From contig CM074138.1 of assembly GCA_037178625.1 (NCBI GenBank), positions 248,001-312,000 on the forward strand: a DNA stretch of 64,000 nt. Reading direction: 5' to 3'. Positions 31,908-43,239 of the stretch are shown here, one piece after another. The position numbers and the translations under genes were made by a program. The notes under the pieces were generated by a model. That model saw only the letters and a list, made by a program, of their open reading frames with translations, had not been told where the DNA came from and did no database searches. How positions within the stretch are numbered: the first letter of the stretch is position 1; every line of letters starts with the position of its first letter. The DNA comes from Skeletonema tropicum (Eukaryota > Bacillariophyta > Thalassiosirophyceae > Thalassiosirales > Thalassiosiraceae).

Positions 31908-33782
31908 TCAAGAAGCAGAGAAAGCACCGCCGTCATATTTGAACATGATACCTTTGCCACCATCTTCATCTTTATCATCGTCCTGCCCAACCTTGTCAGA
32001 TTTGAATTCGTACTCGAACTCTGAATCTGGAATCACTTTCCCGGTACTATCCTTCAACACGGCCTTACCCTTCGCATTGTTCCAAATCGCCCTCCCACTT
32101 CCAAAACTATATCCACCATATTCCTCGTGAATCTCGTTGGTATAAACCCGCACACTCTTTCCTGTCTTCAGCACGGTTGGTGTTGGAAACTTGAATGTTG
32201 CACCTTCAGACTCTTTGTGAGTGCCAGGATGATTAACATCCACCACGTAATACCCAGAAATATCAATGTCTGATTTCGATTCATTTGTAATTTCGACGTA
32301 TTCATCAGATTCAGTTCGTTTAACTTTGCCATCGTAATTGATATCGGAGATTATGACGCCTTTGTCTGACGAAGGAACAGTTGGCATATCCAAATTGTAA
32401 GCAAGTCCATTGTGGTGGCAGATGTCCAAGCCGACCATTTCTTCAACAGGATCAACACGAAATATGCCTAGCACTCTCATGAGTTTGAAATATGGGATCA
32501 TGACAAGGCCAACCCATCCAATGATGAAGAAAACACCCAGAACCTCGACAGCAAAGAGCTTTCCACTGCCACTACCCGAGCCCCAGTTGTAGAACCAGCC
32601 ATAGTTTGGAGTACCATACGCTGCATCAACAAGTTCAGGCGAAGCGAAGAGACCTGTAGCAATACAACCCCACATACCATTACCCAAGTGGACAGGGATG
32701 GCATCAACAGCATCATCAATCTTCAACTGGACAAGTAGGTTTGACCAATAGATGTACACCCACCCAGCAACAATACCAATCACAAGTGCAGCCCATGGCT
32801 CGCAAACAGAACATCCAGCAGTGATTCCAACTAATCCAGATAGAGCACCATTCATGCACATGGTGATATCGTACATAACCTCTCCAGTCTGCCTGCGTGC
32901 CATGATCATATCAGTGAACATGGCAGACACAGATCCGGCAGCTGCAGCTAGAGTGGTATTAACTGCGCAGAGAGCAGAAATATCGGCATAGCCTGAAGCA
33001 GAGATACCAAGAGTGGAGCCAGGATTGAAGCCATACCATCCGACCCAAAGAATAAATGTTCCGAGTACTTGAAGCGCAACGGAGTGAGGAGGGAAGCTGC
33101 CAGGCTCTGAAAGTTCGTTTCCATCTGCATCGTAGAAGCGTCCGATACGAGGACCAAGAATCATGGCAGCAAAGAGAGCAGTGATTCCTCCGGTCATGTG
33201 CACAACTCCCGATCCAGCAAAATCAATCATTCCAGATCCTAAAAACTTATTCTCATCGTCGGTGAAGGCCGAGAGGAAACCCGATGGACTCCAGATGGAG
33301 TGAACAACAACGGGGTAGACAAATCCCGTCAGCATGCAGGAGTAGCAAATGTAGGCCTCAAATTTGCACCTTTCAGCGACTGTACCAGCGACAATAGTTG
33401 CGGCGGTTGCGGCGAAAGCAAACTGGAAGAACCAACCGATCAAAGTAGCTCCATCGTGGATATTTTCGACAGCAAAGTCGACATTACCGATGAACGTAAT
33501 CTTGGAGGAATCTGCTCCTCCGTAGGCAAAGGCATAGCCGATAGTCCAAAATCCGACAGCACCTCCACATGCATCCAAGATGTTCTTACACATGATATTT
33601 TTGACGTTCTTCGCACGGATAGATCCGGCGCAAAGCATGGCAAACCCAGCTTGCATGAAGAAGACGAGTGCACCGGCGAAGAGGAGATAGAATACATCGA
33701 GCCCTCCGTTGATTGTGTCAATATTGTTGCCAATGGCGGCGATGCTTTTGTTTAGGTTCTCTACGGTGACCATTTTGTTCAT
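31908..33782 (-). CDS. AMT: Ammonium transporter (AMT family) with C-terminal lamin-tail-like domain
   Basis: The protein has 624 residues, one exon. Residues about 25-450 form the eleven-helix AMT core that conducts ammonium across the plasma membrane: an ALVFFMQAGFAMLCAGS opening helix, the family signature around DFAGSGVVHMTGG (pore His H195) and the second pore His in VHLGNGMWG (H365). The usual cytosolic tail starts near DPVEEMVGLD. Instead of ending soon after, the protein continues with about 120 residues resembling a lamin-tail domain: IISDINYDG, DEYVEITN, ISGYYVVD, then YSFGSGRAIWNN and a KDSTGKVI strand. An acidic stretch follows (DDDKDEDGG). The fold is an Ig-like beta sandwich usually found in lamins and secreted proteins. 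A binding or assembly role is inference. The start is the first ATG of a short N-terminal tail; a second ATG lies three codons later. Confidence 0.93.
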   Translation of the reverse strand: MNKMVTVENLNKSIAAIGNNIDTINGGLDVFYLLFAGALVFFMQAGFAMLCAGSIRAKNVKNIMCKNILDACGGAVGFWTIGYAFAYGGADSSKITFIGNVDFAVENIHDGATLIGWFFQFAFAATAATIVAGTVAERCKFEAYICYSCMLTGFVYPVVVHSIWSPSGFLSAFTDDENKFLGSGMIDFAGSGVVHMTGGITALFAAMILGPRIGRFYDADGNELSEPGSFPPHSVALQVLGTFILWVGWYGFNPGSTLGISASGYADISALCAVNTTLAAAAGSVSAMFTDMIMARRQTGEVMYDITMCMNGALSGLVGITAGCSVCEPWAALVIGIVAGWVYIYWSNLLVQLKIDDAVDAIPVHLGNGMWGCIATGLFASPELVDAAYGTPNYGWFYNWGSGSGSGKLFAVEVLGVFFIIGWVGLVMIPYFKLMRVLGIFRVDPVEEMVGLDICHHNGLAYNLDMPTVPSSDKGVIISDINYDGKVKRTESDEYVEITNESKSDIDISGYYVVDVNHPGTHKESEGATFKFPTPTVLKTGKSVRVYTNEIHEEYGGYSFGSGRAIWNNAKGKAVLKDSTGKVIPDSEFEYEFKSDKVGQDDDKDEDGGKGIMFKYDGGAFSAS

Positions 33783-34095
33783 GTAGCGAAGATGTTGTGC
33801 TCATTTTCATGAGTTGTTGATGATGTTGTGATTGGTTTACTTCCACAAAAGCGAGTAGAAGAGGATCTTTTAGGGGTTACTTCGCGGTTGGTCTGGTACT
33901 AATTCCATCGTTAAAGCTTACGGCTTCCGGTTTTTCTTTTCTTCTCTCTCTTCTCTTCCTCGTCTAATGCTACCCTATCACAATAAGCTACAAACTGAGA
34001 ACCACCACTTTTGATACATCATTCAGCTCACGCTTGGCTATTGATGTGCAACAGAAGAGTGATTTAAACTGAGAGGATAAGAAATGACGTATTAA
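33783..34095. promoter_or_regulatory. Upstream region of the ammonium transporter
   Basis: About 310 bp without a gene. T/C-rich tracts (TTTTTCTTTTCTTCTCTCTC near 33930) lie on the plus strand, that is, a purine-rich run on the strand of the transporter gene. I see no site that I can name with confidence. Confidence 0.3.
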
Positions 34096-34597
34096 GTGAA
34101 AGTTGGGGATGACAAAGTCTCAGTCTCAGGAAAGGAAAAGTGTGACGCTTTCATAGAGCTGAAGGAGCAGAATGCATCTTTGCGGAGGCAATTAGGAAAG
34201 CAGTCGAAGGATAGAAGTGTGGTAAAAGAGGAGGAATTGACATGCAACGCGAACTTTGTCGCCCGATTGAATGAAGCAAAGGAGGAGGAATTGACTGACG
34301 ACTCTAGTAGCGGCTGTTGCCCGATTGAAAGAAGTTAAGGAGGAGGAATCGACAGACGATGAGGACATTGATGCCCGCTTGAATGAAGTTAAAGAGGAGG
34401 AATTGGCTGACGACGAGGACGTTAATACCCGATCGAAGGAACGAAAAACAGGCAAAATGAAGATAAGTCCCTTGATGTTATCTGCAGTTTGGGAGGAGGA
34501 AAGAGGAGACATTGATTGGGGCAAGCAAAGGCCGAGACAAGGAGCTGGAAGCAGAGAAAGGAGAGGAAGGGGGAGCAAAAATTCAGAGAAAATCTAG
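34096..34597 (+). pseudogene. Acidic KEEEL-repeat remnant, frameshifted
   Basis: Two overlapping frames (34096-34338 and 34325-34597) encode the same repeat theme, RLNEVKEEELTDDED, built from a unit of about 54-57 bp repeated three to four times. The frame switches around 34310-34330, so either a gene has been broken by an indel or the stretch is a repeat with accidental coding capacity. A leucine/charged N-terminal part (IELKEQNASLRRQLGKQ) suggests a coiled coil. No family recognised. Confidence 0.45.
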
Positions 34598-34783
34598 CTA
34601 CCTACACGCTCGAATGAGCCATGCGAAAGCAGGTTGAATGAAATATAGACAAGAGGGAATACAGAATAGTCTTCGCTCTTTCTCAAGCTCTGGACCAAGG
34701 TTGCTCTGGACCAAATAGGCAATTAAACACATTACTCAAGATCATCTCTGTCTTGCCATTTTTCTAGTGCTTCCAGCTCTCTC

Positions 34784-37748
34784 TTAAACATCACCCTCAT
34801 AGAAGTCATTATTGTTTCCCTCACTAGAACGCGTCTTCTTCCTTCGAATGCAACTGAAAGTCACGCAACCAAGAAGTAACACTCCGACAACCACACAAAC
34901 CGAAATAATAATGTTTTGCCTTCGCTTCTGCGAGTTGTCACTGTCAAATACACTCTCTCCCTGGAGTGTGTTTGCCACTCCACCGAAGCATCCTGTGGCT
35001 ACCAGAGCATATTTCTGGGAAAACCACGCTAGGTTGTGCGCATTGACAGATATAGTGGCAGTTTCTCCACCCTTAACACCATTGATAACCACCCGCTCGA
35101 CGATATTCGTCCGATCTGGAGACTTTCGTCCATTCGGAAGATAAATTTGACCTCGGAATGAAACCGATAGATCCAAATCATTTAGAACACAATTCATGCA
35201 CCCAGGGCTACTTCCTTCTTCTACCCACACAAGCGTAACAGATAGATGTTCTGCTTGGCACCCATTTGATTTGTCTATCGTCACGTTGTACGTGTTTGTA
35301 TCCTGGTCAATGACCCTCTCCCTATCCCAAATCTTGAGCTGCACGTTGGTTTCGCCAACCAAATACACGGAATCCTGGAGAGAGAGCCTGCCGAATCCCT
35401 GGGCGTTGTCGTATGGCGTACTATCAGTAACTCCATGAGCTCCATTGTCTACTCCTTGTAGCTTTTGAGCGCCATTCATAAGTACTGCCTTGATCAATGC
35501 ACCAGATGGATTTGGATAGGAGTCATTGCTATTCTTCTTACCACTTGGATAATATCCATCACGAAAGTATTGGCGAACTAGAGCTGCGGTACCGCTCACA
35601 ACAGGAGTTGCCATACTCGTTCCTTGAAGAGATAACAAGCCTTCACCTTTCGAATTTGGTCCAGGGATTCTCGATGGATCACATTCGTCCACTACATTGG
35701 GATCAGCACCAGCAGAGAGTACCGATTTGCCAACTGCTACGATGTCAGGTTTCATACGCCCGTCAGCTGTCGGCCCCCTGCTAGAAAAGTCGGCAATGTA
35801 ACTTGGCCCAAGGTTGCCAGTTGCACTGGAATCACCCCATGAGTTGTGCGCGCCAACAGCAATTACATTCTTGGCAGTTGCTGGATCCCCGACGGTGTTG
35901 GGAACATCATATACTCCACCTCCAGATCCAGAATTACCAGCAGCTATGATGATTAAGAACTCATCATTCTGATATTCCATATGAGAAGAAGCAAAGGTAA
36001 AGGCAAAGGAATGTTAGCATAATATTATTTGACCGAACAAAAGCAAACACATCAAGCAACATGATAACCCTCACCTCAAACATAAACTGATCAAAATTTC
36101 TAGCCCGAGAAGTATAAAAGTTGATCTCCGACCCCCACGACGCAGAGTGGATCTGAGCATTAGGGCGTCCAGTACTGAGCAACGTCTTATCATTCGGCGG
36201 CAACAAGTCGCCGTTTCCATTCCCAATATCAGCCACGGCAAGTGTAGCACCGGGAGCAATCCCATCCGCTGCTCCATCTCCATCCCATCGTTTGCCGGCT
36301 ATCGTACCTGCCACATGTGTTCCGTGCCCATAGACATAATCTCCCGTATCGACAAATGGCACGTATTGATCAATCTTTCGAGCCGATGCATCAAACGTAA
36401 ACCCGACAGATAGAGGATTCTCCGGATCATAAAAGTAACAGTTATTACTGTCAACACCAGTATCAGATACCGCCACTGTCTCTCCAGTCCCATCAATCCC
36501 TCTCGCTCGAAATGGATATTTATCCTGAATCTCACTTTCCACCATGAACGATGCAATTCGATTGGATAGTTCTACCTCCCGTCGAACATCTACCGAACAT
36601 ACGTCGGGATTGGCGGCGATACCCAATAGTAATATCAATGCACAACTTGCATCGGTTTCTGTTTGTCCAGTGTTATTGTACACTAGTTGCATTTGAGAGG
36701 CAGATCGTTCGGGTTGAGTGCTACGATATATCTTCCAAGTGAGACGTGTCTTGTAGGTTTCATCACATGATGTTTGATGTTCGTCTAGTATATTCCCCCA
36801 CATTTTCGCACGTTCCGATTGCTCCTCATTATCTCCATCGGTACCATTAGTGGAGTTGTTGAGGTAATCAATATAAGCTTGCGAAGTCATGTAAAATTGC
36901 TGAGAGAGAGGCAACACATCTGTAGGGTTTTCACTCAGCAACAAGTTGGTAATTGCCTCTGTAATATCTTCCGCACCATCCAAATTCTCTCCCTCATCTC
37001 CAATCGCAGCATTACTACTAGGATCTTTGTCCACCTGTTGCAAATACTCAAAGTAACTCTGCACACTCTCTTCTTCTTTCTCCATCAAAGCTACCCCAGG
37101 ACAAAGCCCCATATCCACCCTAGGAAAATATCCCTCGGCAGTAGCATTCCCTAAAGACATGGCATACTCCTCTTTCATCCCCTCTACTGACCCATCAATC
37201 ATTTTTAAGGATGCCATGACAGGTTGGACTAAAAAGACATCATCGGTGAGTGATATGGCGACACTTGCCATTAGTTGGCCGTAGACGCATAGATAATCGT
37301 CTTCATTGTACAAGGTGTGCAAGTAGACTTCTGTAGCTTCTTCTCCCTCTTCTATTGCTGCAGGAGAAGTTGTTACATTGGTAATGGCAGTAGTAATCGC
37401 CAAACGACGTTGCCAGCCCGACATGTCTTCACCAGTATGACATATCAAATACGGGTACTTTTGAGGCTTCACAACATCTTGCTCCGCAACAAGCCCCTTG
37501 GCCCATTCGTAGCGATTGGCCTCGTTCCATGTGGAAGTGTCAGATAATTCTTGGGAGGAGAAGGTTCCGAATTCAGTGGCTGTTTCGGAATCGAGTGCGA
37601 GGTTGAGTTGGTCGAGGGTGAGATGGGTGGGGTATTGTTGGATGGTGGTGGGTTCGCTGTTTGTGTTGGTTGTTTGGCTGTGAGTGACGGATAATATTAT
37701 TATTGTAGAGAGGGCAGTTATTAGGCTTCTTGGTGATGGCTTGATCAT
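34784..37748 (-). CDS. Type I membrane subtilisin-like protease (S8), two exons
   Basis: Exon 1 is 36075-37748 and exon 2 is 34784-35968, joined in phase 0 across an intron at 35969-36074 (GTGAGG ... ATATCAG). The protein has about 952 residues: a hydrophobic N-terminus (ALSTIIILSVTHS) as signal peptide and a long prodomain-like region to about 410. The catalytic domain holds D429 in AVSDTGVD, H478 in GHGTHVAGT, oxyanion N570 in AAGNSG and S676 in GTSMATPVVSG. A beta-rich C-terminal domain resembles that of KP-43-type subtilases. A membrane helix (IIISVCVVVGVLLLGCVTF) and a short basic/acidic tail end it. Many NxS/T sites fit a secreted or surface ectodomain. The intron lies just before the oxyanion-hole strand. 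Natural substrates are unknown. Confidence 0.9.
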
Positions 37749-38245
37749 CCTTGATAGTGATAGTAACGTTGAAGGCGCTTTATTAACTTTTGTTATCTAT
37801 CTATCAATCTATCCAGAATGATAGGCAGGCTCAATTGTATCTTGTCAAAAGTAATACGGATACGGGTTCGCAGAATAAATTTTGGGGAGGTAAGATTTTG
37901 GATAGGAATTCCTACGCATGTTCTGTACGTTGTTGAGAGTTAGTAGAGAGGCCCTCCTCCTCCTCTACTCTTTATCTTGCTAGCAAGGCGAAAGATACCA
38001 AAAGTCAGTAAGTAGGTTCTCTGCACGGCAAGATTCATCAAACGATATCATATCATGTGCAAACAACGCAGATGAATGTAAATAGGTTACTGAAGAATGA
38101 GGTACCAAAGAAAGAAGTGTACGTTTGGTTCAGCTTTCAGCTATTTGAGGCAGTTGCATGAGCATAAGCTTAATGACACTGCAAATTAATCTTACGATTC
38201 GATGTTCTACATTTCAAGTTCTCCTACTTGCCTCTACTTAGTACT
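37749..38245. other. Spacer between subtilase start and ADH-A stop
   Basis: About 500 bp upstream of the subtilase on the minus strand and downstream of the dehydrogenase on the same strand. No gene seen. It should hold the subtilase promoter and the dehydrogenase 3' UTR. Confidence 0.4.
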
Positions 38246-39829
38246 CTATTGACTCATACTCATACTAGAATCCTTCTGTTCTTCTTCACCCCAAGTAAAC
38301 ACAAAACGCCAATTGTTCGTGTTACGTCCGTTGAGCAAATCATCCATTACTTGATTCACCTCCTCAAAGTTCACTATCTTGGCATTCCAGCTCTTTGGGT
38401 CACTTCCATAATCTCTGAGTTCATCTGTCATCAGCTGAAGCATCTGCTTCATGCGTCGAGTTCCTGTCACAACTGATCCAGCGATCTTCTTCTTTGTGAA
38501 TATGAGTGGAATGTAAGAGAACTTGAAGTCCATGTCATTTGCAGGTGGTATCCTGGAAGTTGTTGAGATATGGCAATCAAGGTCAAAGATTGTGCATTCT
38601 GAAGACTGCAAGCACTTGTAATCATGTATGTTCTTACCCTACGCGGCAGTAAGTACCATCGAATTTCAACATGCCCATGAACGATGCCACGTCACTGTTT
38701 TGAGGTGAAGTGTCTATAATCAAGTCAAACTTGCCTGCCAAATCTGCCATCGCGTCTTCATTTCCCAGGCAAGCTGCAACAATATAAATGTGAACAAAGA
38801 TGATCATTTCATTATGAGAAGAATAAACTCATTACGCTTCTTACCATAGAATTCGTCAGCTCCAGCACCAAGAGCTTTCTCGCGCTTGTCTTCGGAACGG
38901 CTCAATGCAGTAACGCGGCCACCAAAAGATTTGCTGAACTTGATACCCGCAGTGCCCAACCCTCCAATGCTTGCAATGGCTACAGACGTCCCTGTTTTGA
39001 CGTAATCTGAGACTGGCTCAAAGAGAGTCCCTCCGCCACAAATGAATGGGCTCGCAACTTCAGAAGGCAGGGATTCGGGAAGCTTGATGGCGAACTTTGC
39101 TTCGATCCTTACAACCTTCACAAAATGATTTTACATAATTTATGAGCCAGAATCATTAACACATCGGAAGTGAATTATGATGACATAAAACTTACTTTTG
39201 AGAAGCATCCGCCGTGTTCATTGTGAGGTTGTTTTCCCCAGCACCCTGCAGAAGGCCCTATAGATTCGAAATGGAATTAGTGACCGAAGCTGGAGCGGGT
39301 ACAAATCTGAGTCAATGTGCATCAAACTTACCCAAGTATGTTCCTTGATATCCTTCATCGCAAAGATTCTCACGACCCGCAAGACAAGGATCACAGCATT
39401 GGCAGCTGTCTCGAATCCACGAGACGCCTACACGATCTCCTACTTTCAACGTCTTCACAGAGCTACCGATCTTACGGATCACACCAACACCCTCGTGTCC
39501 AAGCACAATGGGGTAGTCAGTGACGCCCCAATCATTATCGCGCATGTGAATATCAGTGCGACACAATCTAAAGAGAAAGATGGAGAGTGAAGAGTGAAGA
39601 TTGTACAGCAGGCAAAGCAAAGAACATATTAGTGATATTAGCTCATGGTGATACAACTCCTATTCTCTTGCCGTACACAGCAGGCTTACCCACAATGCGT
39701 GATATCCACCTCGACTTGAGTTGCAGTCAGAGATGGAAGAGTGATATCTTCGAGAACTAGTTTGGCTCCTTTTTCATGGCATACGTATGCCTTGGTTACA
39801 AGAGGCCCATTTCCTTCGTCGTTATTCAT
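38246..39829 (-). CDS. Zinc-dependent alcohol dehydrogenase (CAD-like), copy A, six exons
   Basis: Exons on the minus strand: 39690-39829, 39332-39567, 39196-39257, 38845-39115, 38638-38773 and 38246-38552. All introns are GT-AG and the lengths sum to 1152 nt (383 residues). The fold is a medium-chain dehydrogenase. Catalytic zinc ligands: Cys in THCGLC, His/Glu in GHEG and Cys in FICGGG. The structural zinc uses the Cys cluster CQCCDPCLAGRENLC. The Rossmann motif is ASIGGLGTAGIKF, followed by SRSEDKR, which favours NADP(H). It would interconvert aldehydes and alcohols; the closest wording is cinnamyl-alcohol-dehydrogenase-like enzymes. A second in-frame ATG lies eight codons upstream (39853), but only the one used is shared with copy B. 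The C-terminus is 10 residues longer than in copy B. Confidence 0.9.
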
Positions 39830-40351
39830 AGTAATATTATTGTTATCGGTCATGATAACTGTTCCTTCTTCGTACTTATACTATGAGAGCTGAATGATTA
39901 TTACACAGTGTATCATCGAGAAGCCCTCTGAGCAGCTTGCAATTATTGCCAGTAGCGTTCGGATTGCATCATGATAACTTCTTGTACCTCTACGCAGGCA
40001 AATCAACGGGGCCTTACTTTCGTCTTCAACCACATGTAGTAGTTTGATCTAGTGCAGACCAATTGATAACTAGTGAGCTAGTTATTCCCTTTGGTGAGCG
40101 ACTCGCTTCGTCTAGAATTTTGTAGCGCATGCCGATGAGCATGTCGATGAATGTGCAGCTGAGCACGCATCTTCCACCAATGACTTTAATACGTACGCAA
40201 GAATGCATTTGCAAATAGATAATTGTATCCGCAATCCCCTTTTCGCAACTCCTGATTAATAGCAAGTGCAACGTTGTTGCTAAAACGTAATAGCAGCTCC
40301 AAGAATGATTTTCCTAGTAATTGATATGAAATCTATCTCTAATCATTCCAT
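39830..40351. other. Region upstream of ADH-A
   Basis: About 520 bp between the start of ADH-A and the stop of the Tex-like gene, both on the minus strand. No gene seen. The sequence directly upstream of the ATG resembles that of ADH-B only for about 15-20 bases, so the two promoters have diverged. Confidence 0.4.
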
Positions 40352-42869
40352 CTATTTGTGTCGCTTCTTCTTTGACACAGCCCCGCCGCCTCTTTTACCA
40401 TTTGCACTAGACAAGCTCCTCTTTTTAGCATTTGCATCATCGACGGGCAAGTTTAGACCAGCCAACCCCAAAGAGATCTTGTTGTCATTTGAAACACCTA
40501 GTACGTCAACCCCAATGTCTTGACCTACAAGCAACGATCCAAGATTGATCGGCCCAAGCTTACTCCTGTGCAGCAACCCGTCAGTCTCCAGTCCAAAATC
40601 TACAAAGGCCCCAAAGTCAACAAGGTTTCGCACAGTTCCAATGATATTTCGATGGGGTAAATTGTCACGGAGTTTATTAACCGTCGATATACTTGACGAG
40701 AGTGCTTCGCATCCAGCAGCTGAGCCGATATTGGATGGACCCGATGTTGACGCAACTCCTGAGTTCTTGCGTGTGCGAGGATCTGGACTGGTGATCGAGA
40801 AGAACAAGTGCTCAACCACAGATAGAGCTCGATCTTCCGATACATTAAATTTCTTATAAGCTTTCTTTGCAGCTGCTTTATATATTTCATCCTTGGCATC
40901 AATATCCTTTTGAACCGAAGATGCATCATTTAATTTCCATCGCAACTCTTTCAACAACCATCGTGCCAGGTCATACGATTCTGGATGGACCATCGTGTTA
41001 TCTAGAGGTTCGCTTCCACCAGCAACTCTAATAAATGCAGCAGCATTCTCATAAGTTTTATCTCCAAGGCCTTTTACTCGTAGCAAATCCTTTCTCGACT
41101 TCAATGGCCTTGCATTGAAGACCTTTTGAGCCAATGTTTTGGTGAGTGAAGGCACCTTTTGCAGTATAGCAAGAGAGCACGAATTTACATCGACTCCGAC
41201 TTCAGCAACGCAGTCAATCGAAGTGAGGGTGAGCTTCTCGTCCAAAACTTTCTCTGACAGATCATGCTGATACATTCCCAATCCCAGTGATTTTGGGGGT
41301 ACTTTGACGAGCTCTGCCAAAGGGTTCAAATATCTTCGTCCGATAGATACAGCAGCAATTGACGCAGGAGTTTCTTCTGGGAATTCCTCACTTGCCGCCT
41401 CCGTTACCGACCACACGCTAGCTCCAGCTTCACTCACGAGATGAATATCTACCGTCAGATCAGAGCTCTGCGAAGTGACATCTTGCAGTAGCTGTCGCGC
41501 TTCCCGAGTACCATGGCCATTGCCCAACACAACACATACGTCGTTTCCATTGTTGATTTGACGCACTCGATCCAACAGTGAAGAAAGCTGCCGCTCACCC
41601 TCTTCTCTTTCCGCTGCACTCCCCATAAACTTTACAGTCTCCAATAACAAAGTCTTGCCATCATTCGACAATATTGCAGCTTTAATACCCGCCTTGAATC
41701 CAGGATCAAGAGCCAACAGAGCCTTGTGTCTATCCCCCCCTACCATATCTGCAGCTGGAGGCGCCAACAAAGCTTTGTTCAAATTCTCACAAAATACCTC
41801 AATTGCGCGTAATTCAGCTTGTTGACATTTCTCTTTCCATAGACGGGAGGTATATCGTTTGCGGAGTAGACGTGCCCATGCATCATCCATCGCAGCACGG
41901 TATAGCTTGTTGACGAAGGCGTGATTTTGATTCGTCCGGCCGCATGCTGCTAGCATGAAGTGCCTGCAGTGCAGCACGTTTGACATAATCATCATTTAAT
42001 TCAAAAGTGAGTTTCAATACCTTCTGATCTATTCCCCGTCTTATTGCCAAGACCTGATGGTCTTGTATGTTAGACATTTTGTTGTTGTAATCATGATATG
42101 TATTTGTAGACATAGTTGCTGCCGATGATGATTGTTTATGTGGTGCACTCATGCCCTTTGCGTTGCTTGCCTTGGCGCTGTCTTTACTGCCACTCTTGGA
42201 CTGCTTTACCTGCACTCGACAATACTTTCGTTGATCCATTATTGCATCTAATTACATTTGCATCACCGGCTATGCGATTTGCCAAGAGAGTGATAGCTTT
42301 ATCATTATGAATTTTCAACATTTTTTTCAACTGTTGGTAATCATAGTCATCATCGCTATCATCAATTATTATTGCGTAAGAGACCACAGCCCATCAATTT
42401 GAGCAACAAGCTCCGGACACTCGGTTTTGATACGCTCCTCGAGAGTACCCTTGGCAGGCGGCTTGAAAGGAGCATATATATCGTCCAATTCTGATTTGTT
42501 TATGCTTGTCTCCACACGTAATATTGTCGACTCATTGTTTTGCTGCGACTGATTGTCAGCCAAACATTGCAAAATTTTGTTACGGAGCGTTGACAAGCTT
42601 TGATATTTCTGAATGTAGTCGCTTAATTGAAACACTTGTTTTGTGGATAGTGGATGTATGATATCAGTTCTATAGCGACAGATGAAGGGGACAGATGTGA
42701 TGGGATCATCATTGAGAAGTGGGAGGGTTCGTTGTATGGCATTTTGTAGTGAAGATTTGCTGGATTGGGCTGATGATGGTAGAGCGAAATCATTGACCCA
42801 AGCTCGCGATAATTTGCTCCAACTCGTTGTAGTAGCCATACTGTTCAATAGTAGCGTAGTGTATCGCAT
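40352..42869 (-). pseudogene. Tex-like RNA-binding protein gene (YqgF/HhH/S1) with three frame breaks
   Basis: Read from 42869 downward, the pieces follow the order of bacterial Tex and its eukaryotic relatives. The N-terminal helical part includes VPFICRYRTDIIHPLS and ELDDIYAPFKPPAKGTLEERI. A short segment ITLLANRIAGDANVI follows, then VLAIRRG. The YqgF-like RNase H fold (LLALDPGFKAGIKAAIL, VSEAGASVWS, AVSIGRRYLNPLAELVK) leads into helix-hairpin-helix segments (KSRKDLLRVKGLG, LDNTMVHPESYDLA) and a C-terminal S1 domain (NIIGTVRNLVDFGAFVDFG). The frame changes near 42370, 42245 and 41950 without convincing introns; two tiny introns at the first two sites cannot be excluded. Tex proteins act in transcription or RNA handling. 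Either a recently broken gene or consensus errors; the long 3' frame (40352-41995) is intact. Confidence 0.7.
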
Positions 42870-43239
42870 GGCCCATTGTCTGCTATTATCATCATGCTAA
42901 GTATGCTGCTGGCTGATGGTGTGAATGTACGCTGGTCACTACCTACTTACCTATGTATGTAGATGTGACGGTCACTTACGTATGAAGCCTCCTACATAAG
43001 CAAGAGTGTCGGCCCAGAGGGACTCCCATTATTAAAGTTGGAAAAGATTTTAGATATGTTCGTCACAAGAAAGCCATCTGCTGAAAAGAAGTTGAAGGGG
43101 ATGGGCAATTGATAAAAAGTATGTATCCATTTACATACACCACTTATCACGCACAGGCTCTAGAGGACATCATATCCTTTTATCATAAAAAGAACAAGGA
43201 ACAAATAATAATATTGACAACGATTACAGTAATATTACT
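42870..43239. promoter_or_regulatory. Divergent intergenic region between the Tex-like gene and ADH-B
   Basis: About 370 bp separate two divergently oriented starts. It is AT-rich near the ADH-B ATG (ATAATAATATTG). A specific shared element is not evident. Confidence 0.35.
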
